60,000 bases of DNA from Takakia lepidozioides. Taxonomy: Eukaryota > Streptophyta > Takakiopsida > Takakiales > Takakiaceae. Made by a program: the position numbers and the translations under genes. Location: assembly GCA_030704615.1 (NCBI GenBank), contig CM060732.1:71965053-72025052 (forward strand), written 5' to 3'. The notes beneath the pieces were generated by a model. That model saw only the letters and a program-made list of their open reading frames with translations. It was not told the DNA's origin and searched no databases. Below, in pieces: positions 10,701 to 18,639 of the stretch. How positions within the stretch are numbered: the stretch's first letter is position 1; each line of letters starts with the position of its first letter.

Positions 10701-11040
10701 CGACTCACAGCTAATCCGGAGGCTTCCTTTAGGGGACTTGAGGAACTGATGACGTTGTCAGCATCTCCTTAAACCTGCCAAAGAGACATAATCATAAATC
10801 CGGGAATGCACGAATGCGAACCTCCACTGAACAGTGGAGGTCACTAGATATAGTCATGTCCCCGTATGAAGGCCTGTATCAGAGTCTTGGGATTGCCCGG
10901 AATGTGCGTCAAGAATTCAACTAAAAATGAGTCAAAATGAGAGTACCATATCTTTCACGTGTGTGATTACAAGGAAATGAAAAAGAGAAACCATGAAGAT
11001 ATTCAATAGCTTGAGTGAGATGGGAATGATCAAAAATAAT

Positions 11041-11777
11041 TTATTTTGAAGCATCATATCTGAGACTCTTAAAACCGTTGTCCTCAATAAAATCCCAGAG
11101 TGGGCTAAACTTGGGATCGTTTGCAACATTGGGAAAAAGACTCAACCCTATTCTTTTTTTCCTAAGATAGCTTGAAACAGTGGGATGTTTCCTCATTCCA
11201 AGCAAATAGGTTTGAAGAACCTTGAGAAGATAGCAACCATCAGTCTCAACGGTCTGGAACGGTTTGAGAACAAGACATGAGTCGGGCGGGTTCAATACAC
11301 ACTTCATGGCGGTGTCGTCAATGAGCAGAGTGTTACTCTTGGTGTATTGCCCACCAAATCCCTTCCGGACCTTGACCAGTGGCTTCAAAAACAAATGAGG
11401 AGGGTCCAATCCTGATTTGAATTGAGGGTGAACCGAAGTAGGGCATCCTCTTGAGACATAACGAAGGCCGGTTGAGGTAGACCACAAAGCAAAAAATCCA
11501 GGATGGGCTGCAAGTTTTTGTACATCATAGAGCTCCAAATCCCTAACCGGTAGTGTTTGTGCAACTCTGTCCACACTTTGCGATATTTCTCCCGTCTAAA
11601 GACAAGTCGGAATCCGACAAAAGCTAGAAATCTGTAGTCCGATTGTGAAAACCGGGGGACATTGTAGCTCTTCTGGTGCTTCAAGATTTTGCACAAGACT
11701 CCATTCACGTCAAAAATAATCAAACGCAACCCTTGCGCAGGAGGAGAAACAGGTGCTCCAATCTGCCAGAGAGTCAT
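11041..11777 (-). pseudogene. FCP1-homology (HAD-like) domain module B, frameshifted
   Basis: The first part (11777 to about 11400) contains LRLIIFDVNGVLCK (motif I, Asp-Val-Asn instead of Asp-x-Asp) and YRLGIWSSMMYKNL (motif II), then FLLCGLPQPAFVMSQEDAL. The second part (from about 11400 to 11041) is in another frame: PPHLFLKPLVKV, then SNTLLIDDTAMKCVLNPPDS (motif IV, Asp-Asp retained) and VLKPF. The family needs both parts in one chain with LFLKPL directly after the MSQED segment, so there is a one-base frameshift near 11400, real or a sequencing error. The second acidic residue of motif I is again Asn. The last 60 residues end at a TAA at 11041. Confidence 0.66.
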
Positions 11778-11882
11778 TCATACTTAGGATGATAAAAAAG
11801 AACAGTACAATGCATTGGAAAAACCGACACCAGGCAAATGAACAAGAACGTCCACTGGACAGCCGAGGTTCACCAAACTCAG

Positions 11883-12776
11883 TTAAAATATATTATGTCC
11901 CAATGCAGCGGCACGCAACTCGAGATTGCTAAGGAACTTATGCCACCTATAATCAAAGTCTCTAATAAATTTGACCACTGGGTCGTCCTCGAAGAAATCC
12001 TTCGAAACGCCGAAAGGATGTAGGTCGTTGAACGGCATGACATCCATCCCCGATAACCGGAACATGTTAAGGTGAGGCTTGAGCTCTTCCAATAGAAATT
12101 TATCTCTGTCAGGGTCCACGCGCGCCTTATATTTTGGAAGGAAGATAGTATGTCATAACGGGTTCAAGTAGGACTTGTATATATTGTCTACAGTGTCGAT
12201 GAGGAGAGTATTGGATTTGTAAGCTGTCGGGTCTTCCTCAGGGAAAATGTCGTAAAGACGTTTAAAGTAGATGGGATTTTTGGGAGTTTTGGGCCATTTT
12301 TCGTTGAATGTCGATCTATGCATGACAGAATTCTCACTGTTGTAAGTTCTGACCTGGGAATAGTACTTCCCAAACACGGCCTTGGCGATAGTCTCGACGT
12401 TCATTTCAGGTCCAGTGTTCCAAAAACAAACGGCAAACTTTTTGACGGCCCACTTAACGAATTCGTCAAGACCGTTTCGCGTAGCTAACTTGAATTTCCC
12501 TGCGGAGATACAAGGCTAGGTGGTAGGAGGTGTTTTCTTTCCATCCTTTAGGAAAACCTCACAAAGGTAACCGATGTCCAGAACCAGGACGTAGTATCCT
12601 GGCCAGCATCCGTTCGGTCCCCAAGGAAGGGAATGCACATCGTTTGGATTGACAGAAAGGGAATAGTCGACTGGAGGGTAATGCATGTTATCCTGTGGAA
12701 TAACAGAAGAGTTCATTATTAATTTCAATTTGAGAAATCCCAAAGTAGACAAACGGAAGAATGGAGTTGAAATCAT
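11883..12776 (-). pseudogene. FCP1-homology (HAD-like) domain module C, two in-frame stops
   Basis: One minus-strand frame runs through almost the whole domain. It contains WGPNGCWPGYYVLVLDIGYL (motif I, Asp-Ile-Gly), then TRNGLDEFVKWAVKKFAVCF and WNTGPEMNVETIAKAVF (motif II region). Later come SNTLLIDTVDNIYKSYLNPL (motif IV, second Asp lost) and a C-terminal helical segment ending near 11883. The frame is interrupted by TAG at 12516-12518 and TGA at 12153-12155. No short intron with GT-AG ends removes either stop. Of the three modules this is the most degenerate at catalytic positions. Confidence 0.62.
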
Positions 12777-12779
12777 TAC

Positions 12780-13410
12780 CGTTTTTGGAGTCGGCTGCTG
12801 AGATCATTGGGCAGGCTGCTCCTCCTCTTTCCCATCTCTACGTCCAACGTTATCGTCCTTCTCTATGGAGCCAGATGGCAACCTCGATTGTCCAGTGGAG
12901 GTAACTTGTATGACCGGCTCAGATAGGGCGACAATAATTGTTCGATCTACTATTCTCTTCACCGTCTCAGTGTCGATGGAGTCGGTCCTCGTGTGTTTGA
13001 TCTCCTCAGACGTCGTCTCACGAATCTACAGGAAATTAATGAAAAATCCCACGGATGACGACTATGGTGGTCCAAAATGATCTGACAAAATTACCGAATT
13101 GAGCAATAGAAGACTGAAATACCAATAATAAGAGTAATAAGAATAAAGCCAATGTTTTACCCGAATCGGGATCTGTTGTTGGATTACGCTTGTGGTGCTC
13201 TGTCTCTTCTCCTTCCCCGCGAGTAGGAGGATTCTTCGACTCAATCCCTGTATCCCTTGATGGCAACGTCGACTGGACAGTGGAGGTTACTTGCGGAACC
13301 GGCTCAGGTGATCTGGCCCTCACTGTCAGATCCACGTGTCTCTTCACCGTTTGAGTCTCATTTGATCATTTTCTTGTGTGTGTCATTTCCTTTGAATTGG
13401 ATTCTTGGAT
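12780..13410 (-). pseudogene. Duplicated exon pair carrying the palindrome
   Basis: Exon 13410-13161 and exon 13025-12780 are homologous. Both start after a T-rich acceptor, contain HTR...ETVKR(H/I)VD, then SEPVxQVTST and LPS, and end in a Glu/Arg/Lys-rich stretch before a GT donor. Codons of the near-palindrome fall at the same place in both. The first has an in-frame TGA at 13366-13368, the second at 12804-12806. No known domain is recognised; composition suggests a disordered, charged linker upstream of the HAD modules. Confidence 0.5.
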
Positions 13411-13661
13411 CTACAAGAAAAGTTATCCAAATTGGTTAGTGGCTGTCCACAAAGGTGTGCGAACGGAAATATGAATCCAGGTGGAAATATGTTTTATTTG
13501 GAAGTCCAGAAAGACGGATATGGGAAAAACATTGGGATTATATATAATTACAATATTGTCATATGGAAAAAACATTCGGATTATTCCACTCACAAGTATG
13601 TATAATTACAATATTGTCATATTGTATTCAGAAGTGTGTACGAATAAACATTCACTAATTG

Positions 13662-14264
13662 TCATTCAATACCTACATCCAAACCCACTTCCTGGGTGAC
13701 ATTTTGGGACACCGGCTCACGACGATTGTTAACGGGATCCGGTGACATAATCAATGGCTCGTCACTTTCCACGGGTGTGAACCCTTGACCGAGGGTTTCA
13801 ACTAACTCCCTCGATGTCGCTTCTTGTCCCCCTGGAGAAGCTAGATTCTTATTCGTGGTGTTATCGGAACTGGAGGAAGTGCTGTCCAGATTGTGTACAT
13901 CTTGTGGCGCAACGCGTTCTTGGGTATTTGGAGTACTACCTAGATTATCCAACCGGGGAATTTCTTGGCCCTCTCTTTCCCTTTCCCACGTTAGCCGCAT
14001 ATGCCCCTGGTCTCCGTTGACAATTTCTATGTTCTCATCTTCGTCTTTCTCCTCCTCCTCGTCCTCTTCTAGTTTCTCCTCCATTTCCTTGTCCTGATCT
14101 TTGTCGTGTCCTTCGTCATCATCTTCTTCGTCCACTTCGTCATCTCCATCTCCTGCGATAGTCTGATTGTCAATCTGGAGGGTCCTGAAATAGGCCTCCA
14201 CCTTGCTTCTACAAAATTTCTTTTTCGTTACAAAGTTTATGTCGAGCACACGAATATTTCTTTC
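13662..14264 (-). CDS. Acidic linker exon
   Basis: The exon starts after the acceptor TTTCATTGCAG and stays open for about 200 codons. The first 30 residues are basic (RNIRVLDINFVTKKKFCRSK). A run of about 50 residues is almost entirely Asp/Glu with Lys, then comes a Ser/Thr/Asn/Pro-rich part with the phrase MSPDPVN, echoed as LSPDPIN at the end of the next upstream exon. The acidic run resembles histone-, chaperone- or DNA-mimic-type tails but is not diagnostic. It lies between the 393-codon exon and the duplicated exon pair in the same orientation, probably in the same gene. Confidence 0.5.
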   Translation of the reverse strand, partial: ERNIRVLDINFVTKKKFCRSKVEAYFRTLQIDNQTIAGDGDDEVDEEDDDEGHDKDQDKEMEEKLEEDEEEEKDEDENIEIVNGDQGHMRLTWEREREGQEIPRLDNLGSTPNTQERVAPQDVHNLDSTSSSSDNTTNKNLASPGGQEATSRELVETLGQGFTPVESDEPLIMSPDPVNNRREPVSQNVTQEVGLDVGIE

Positions 14265-14633
14265 CTGCAATGAAACCAAACAATGATATCAAAATAAATC
14301 CGACGAACACCAACCATCGAAAGATTGAAAGGGTTAGGCTTTCTTTTGAGACAACTACCAAACACACCAAATTGTAGAATAACAAACACCCAAAACACCC
14401 ACAACTCCAATAACATGAACCTCCACTGCCCAGTGGAGATTAAAAATGGAAACAATCAGACACAGGTTAAACACGCTATTCCGACAACGTCAATAATACG
14501 AGAGTTAAATCCGGGAAAACTGAAAACACAGACAATTCTAAGATGCAGAATCCACTTACAAGCAGAACGTATGTCATTGCCAGTCCTCCGAAAATGTTCA
14601 CACAAGACATTCCGTCCCAGCAAAAAAAAAAAC

Positions 14634-15812
14634 CAGGTAATCGTAGGTGTCCGGCCTCAGCTCATGATTGTAAGTCCTGCACTCTTTCTCCTGCGAGGCC
14701 GGGTCTACATCTGGTCCTTGGATAACGGGATTAATTGGGTCCGGCGATAACAAAACAGTTTGAATGTGGTCATCCGGATTCACCATCTCCTCAGTTGTTG
14801 CCGAAAATACGTAGTCGAGGCAGAGGACCGTCCGGGAGAAAATAGTCGTGCAGCTCTTGTAAGGTGATTCAAACTCGCCGGGAATGTAATAACCCTGTCG
14901 GATTATAAACGATTTTGATCCAGGGCCATTCCGGATGTATGACACAAGATTTCCCGATGATTCTTGTGTTGAGAAAAACACAAAAGCACTGAACATGAGC
15001 TTCCGAGCCACAAAAGCATCCAGGATATTTGAGTAGTCCTTTGCCTCGAAGACAACAGAGTCATCATCACAAACTGTATTGACGAATACCATGGATATGT
15101 CGTTGAACCGATTCTTTGGTGCAAGTCCCAACCGTGATCTGACATCAGCAAATTTCTGGTTCCCCCCCAGCTGTGTGTAATGGGACCTGAAGCTCGTGCA
15201 TAGAATCGCCAAGGCATTCTGGTTATCCTCGAAGGTCTGCTTGCACGACAAGACATACTTCTTGAAGGCAGCAGTCATTGGCTGCGTCTCCATATTCATC
15301 TTCTGTTTGCTAACAATGTAGTCGTTCCTGAGCCTATCTCGAAATGTTTCAAACTCAGCTTTGTTGAAGTTGTATTTTTTTTTAACATCACGCCACTCCT
15401 GTTTGGTATACGGTTCCGGGTTCTGTTTGCTCCTCCAAGGCCACCCTAAGACTTCCATTACATCGTCGATAATAAACCGTCGCAATTTCATATACGCGCT
15501 CATTGTGTTTTTGGATTTGTCCGCGCCCTTGAATTTTGTTCCCCGAATGCAAATGTTTCTGTTTAGGATTTTCTCCACCACTCTTTTCAACTGCCTGCTA
15601 TTAAGTCCTTGCAGTTTCGCGATAACGGTTTTATTCAGCGGTAGCTGTTCACCCTTGCACTGAATCCCGAAAATATCAATAAGCTTCTTTTGTTCTCACT
15701 GTTTGAAAACCTCCTCCCACATGTTCCATACGTCTTCATCACAGAGAACCAGAACCATGGCCTCCTTCACGCTACTCATCTCCAGTATGAGTTGACATGC
15801 TTGCATAAATTC
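14634..15812 (-). CDS. 393-codon exon of an unrecognised protein, one in-frame stop
   Basis: The exon is bounded by an acceptor (TTTTCGTAG, before 15812) and a donor at 14634, and its length is a multiple of three. A TGA at 15696-15698 (context KQ-stop-EQKK) is the only break; a CGA there would restore a continuous frame. The predicted chain is mostly helical and charged, with the landmarks VLCDEDVWNMWEEVF, KLRRFIIDDVMEVLGWPWRS and YTKQEWRDVKKKYNF. Its C-terminal third is more beta-like and contains SYIRNGPGSKSFIIRQGYY. I recognise no family. It ends with SPDPINPVIQ, similar to the tail of the acidic exon downstream. Confidence 0.55.
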
Positions 15813-15924
15813 CTACGAAAATTATCAGGGCCAAAGTTAGACATTTCATTCGATATTTGATATTAATTTTGAGATGAAACAATAGTCACAACTATCATGT
15901 CAATTATACTATACACCAAGTGAT

Positions 15925-16140
15925 GATTCGATTGTCAATTCATCTCCGTCCATCTTGTTGTGCCTTGTAATTTGAAGCTCTTTCTATAGTGTCTCCTGCT
16001 TCGGAATGCGGTGCTCCTCCAAGTCAATCTGTTCATGTTCTCCACAATGAACAGTTCCAAGAGTGTACCTAGAAAATCCTTGAAAAACCCAATGAGCATG
16101 AAAAGTTTTGGAAGCGTTCTCCGCAATATCACGTTTTCAT
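15925..16140 (-). pseudogene. Short exon with a TAG stop, paralogous end to the exon at 16.3-16.7 kb
   Basis: One minus-strand frame reads KTFHAHWVFQGFSRYTLGTV, HCGEHEQIDLEEHRIPKQET, L, stop, then KELQITRHNKMDGDELTIES. The tail before the stop (HRIPKQETL) is matched by DRITKQETLQK at about 16350 in the next upstream exon. At the position of the TAG (15984-15986) the other copy has CAA (Gln). That supports CAG to TAG decay here. The upstream splice site is unclear. Confidence 0.45.
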
Positions 16141-16337
16141 GATCATATGATGTTTCAAGTATTTTTGTGGCACATTTGTGGAACTGTTACACTTGGAGAA
16201 CATAAATAGATTGGGAAAATAAGAGCTGGACAAGCACCTCATTACCAAACAAGACACATTACAAAAGACCCCATCATGTCGAATTTCCGAATGTTGAACC
16301 ATCTAGCTCGTTCATTGTAGCACCCTCCCTTATGAAG

Positions 16338-16706
16338 CTATTTTTGTAGTGTCTCCTGCTTCGTAATGCGGTCTCCGTTCGTCACATTAAATCCGAGCTT
16401 GAAAATATTTTGGTTCTCTTGCAAAAGGAACGGAAAACACAATGAATCATTTACCTTCCATTGTCTAGTCTCCGACTTCGTTGTGTGATCGTTGTACTTT
16501 TTCGACCTCCCCCTCAGCTCGAAGAAATTTCGGGCATGTGCAACTTTCTCGGCAAATGTTGTGTCAAATTTATGCACCTTATTCGGGTCGTTTAGGAGCT
16601 TAGATAACTTCACGAGCCTCATCAGATCCTTTGACCATATAATCTTTGAGGGCCAGTCAGTGTAGTACTTCTTAAGATTGTCGTCGTCCACGTCTTGCAC
16701 AAGTTC
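16338..16706 (-). CDS. Exon of an unrecognised charged protein
   Basis: The exon starts after the acceptor TCTGTCGCAG and begins ELVQDVDDDNLKKYYTDW. It continues with a Lys/Asp-rich helical stretch (WSKDLMRLVKLSKLLNDP) and AEKVAHARNFFELRGRSKKY, then KLGFNVTNGDRITKQETLQK, and a TAG. It probably follows the ParB-like exon in the same transcript. No family recognised. Confidence 0.45.
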   Translation of the reverse strand, partial: ELVQDVDDDNLKKYYTDWPSKIIWSKDLMRLVKLSKLLNDPNKVHKFDTTFAEKVAHARNFFELRGRSKKYNDHTTKSETRQWKVNDSLCFPFLLQENQNIFKLGFNVTNGDRITKQETLQK

Positions 16707-16835
16707 CTGCGACAGAATTGAATAAGGTCAGAAATGATATCGACCTAACAAGCATGTTGTTTAAAGTTCATGAACCTCCACTGTCTAGTGGAGGTTCATG
16801 TTGTTACAAAAATTGGATTTTGTCGGGAAATTTAC

Positions 16836-17926
16836 CTTGGCAGCAATGATCGTGTGTTGTCCACCGATGACGAAGAATCTGGAATTTTCCACTTCCTTCC
16901 AGTTTCGAGGTTTCGAACTAGAAACTTCCATAGGCTTCTCGGGGTTTGCGGGAATCAAATAAACTGGATGTTTAGAGTCGAACACCCGGAGCTGGTAAAG
17001 ACGCGCTTTGACTTGTCTTTGTGCTTCGCATTTAGGGGCCTGTACACCATATCCCTGGGAGCAAGCTCCATCATGGAAACTTTGACGTCCTGGGTCGCCT
17101 CAAACCCAAAAGGAAATATGTCCTTGTAGTCTTGCTCCAGTCTCTCCAGCATCTTCTCACACTTGTCTTTGTCGAATATGTCTGCAGCCTTGGGTTTCTT
17201 GGTATCTGTCATGAATGCATGATCCATCTCCTCCTTTTGTTTCTTTTTTCCCCCTGATGTACCGGCTTCATTGTCATCACCACCGACGTCAATGGATTTC
17301 CGTTTTTCCTTCTTTGGCTTCGCTCTTGCAGCCTCCTCCTCCCACGTCTTTACAATCTCCTTACCCTTTAAGTAAAGCACATCCAAGAAAATTCCCCAAG
17401 CCATGCAAAAACCTTCATCTGTAAATTGAGTACCATCGTCGCAATATGTGAACCCCGCCCAAATGGACTCTCTCATCATGGCCTTCCTTAGAATTCGTAC
17501 CTCCAGTTTGAAGCCAAACGTTATGGGAAATCTACCATCTTCCATCATGAACATTACCAACATCGGAAATTCCACATCCATCTCCAGCTCTACGTCGACC
17601 ACGTCTGCATATTTGAGCTTGGCGACCTCTGCACCAATCTTGTATTGGAACCGGAACTTATGGTCCGGAGGTGTGCTAACGGGTACAATGCCCCATTTTG
17701 TGATCTCCGGGTTCAGCTCAAAAATTGCCAGGTGATCATTCTTGAAATTCGGAGATTTTCGAGAAACAAATGAACCACAGATAGGTTTGCACATTCCAAC
17801 AATACAATCCCTCGGGGTAATGTTGTTGTCCACATAACAAACCACCTCGGTCGTCAGACACATATCATGACAACCATACAAGATTCCCAGGACAGTAACC
17901 TCCACTGTCCAGTGGAGGTTCAACAA
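16836..17926 (-). pseudogene. Lys-rich exon ending in a weak ParB/sulfiredoxin-like motif, frameshifted
   Basis: From the minus-strand ATG codons near 17926 or 17875 (MCLTTEVVCYVDNN) the frame stays open for about 290 codons. It covers a beta-rich part, an acidic/hydrophobic part (ADVVDVELEMDVEFPMLV), a Lys-rich putative nuclear localisation segment (KPKKEKRKSIDVGG, KKKQKEE), and EKMLERLEQDYKDIFPFGF. Near 17040 the coding content moves to another frame and continues ARLYQLRVFDSKHPVYLIPA, then ENSRFFVIGGQHTIIAAK, up to a donor at 16836 (GTAAAT). The phrase VIGGQHTIIAAK recalls the G-x-H-x-x-x-A motif of ParB/sulfiredoxin-fold proteins, but the usual Arg is Thr and the resemblance is weak. The perfect palindrome at 17897-17920 lies at the start of this frame. 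Confidence 0.45.
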
Positions 17927-17939
17927 TTCACACGCTCAT

Positions 17940-18175
17940 AGCTGACAGATAAAAGAGTTCAATTCAGGAGGAAAAAACAATTTCACTTATAAGAAGAATA
18001 ATACATTTATTCATAGAAGGCTCGTCTCGCCATTCCATACATCATGCGGTCTCAAAATTGTTCCTATAACGAATATATAATTTCTACAAGAAATCGATAT
18101 TCTTTTGTAAGATGAGTTTCATCTTTTTATTTTCTTGTATCTACAATAACTACAGGAAGCTCTCTCGAATCATCC
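17940..18175. other. Spacer between two minus-strand coding blocks
   Basis: AT-rich, with no coding frame. On the minus strand it lies after the stop at 18176 and could hold a 3' end signal (TTTATT words near 18005) and the promoter of the downstream block. Confidence 0.35.
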
Positions 18176-18629
18176 TCAAGGTTTCAGGGGAGTATCTCTA
18201 GGGGTATATGTCGGAGAATCTCCAGAGATGTATTCTGGAGAATCTCCAGGGACGTACTGAGGAGAATCAGCGGGGACATATTCTGGAAAATTTACTGCAT
18301 ACTGAGGAGAGTGAGGAGTGTATCCTAGAGAGGACGGAAGGACGGATCCCGAGTACTGTTCACAATCTCCTACAGAAATGTCATTATCTGAATCAGACTG
18401 AAGATTACACTCATCATTTTCATCTTTCTCTTCCTCTGTTTCCTCCGTTGTCTCCCGTCAAATAACTCCCTCGAACATTGATTCGTCAGTGCCCGGATTT
18501 ATGAAGGTTCGCACGTCAGAGCCCACATCTGATATTTGATTCTCAGATCTCTTCTTGAAGGTTTTTGTTTTCGATACAACCAGTGATTCGTCTTGGTTTT
18601 CTGCTTCGTTGATGCTTACTGGATCTTGC
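18176..18629 (-). pseudogene. Exon ending in Ser-Pro/Tyr repeats, one in-frame TGA
   Basis: The minus-strand frame begins after an acceptor near 18630 with DPVSINEAENQDESLVVSKT and a basic stretch. It passes a TGA at 18458-18460 and an acidic stretch (ETEEEKDENDECN). It ends with four tandem units of the type (E/Q)Y(V/I)(P/S)xDSP (YVPADSPQYVPGDSP, EYISGDSPTYTPRDTP) and a TGA at 18176-18178. The units superficially resemble the Tyr-Ser-Pro spacing of the RNA polymerase II C-terminal domain but are eight residues long and few. This stop makes it the last exon of a gene upstream of the ParB-like exon. No family recognised. Confidence 0.45.
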
Positions 18630-18639
18630 CTGTGAATGA

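Larger units (their letters stand above)
9704..17920. repeat. Eight copies of a 24-bp near-palindrome across the HAD-like gene region
   Basis: The unit is AACCTCCACTG, two variable bases, then CAGTGGAGGTT. Copies lie at 9704-9727, 10819-10842, 11847-11870, 12880-12903, 13265-13288, 14418-14441, 16773-16796 and 17897-17920. The copy at 17897 is perfect. The copy at 16773 is flanked by CATG on both sides, giving 14-bp arms around GTCT. Five are near perfect; those at 9704, 11847 and 12880 carry several changes. The copies at 12880 and 13265 fall inside a duplicated exon and are read as VTSTGQSRLPS and VTSTVQSTLPS; the others are in introns or exon edges. None was found elsewhere in the window. 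Confidence 0.8.

Noticed and set aside
13814-14097. Plus-strand Ser-rich open frames
   Set aside because: They are antisense shadows of the acidic exon (runs of GAA/GAT read as TTC/TCC).
8443-18629. Endogenous giant-virus or prophage-like segment
   Set aside because: The genes are spliced and the HAD modules match plant FCP1-like proteins; no viral core gene (capsid, packaging ATPase, polymerase B) was seen.
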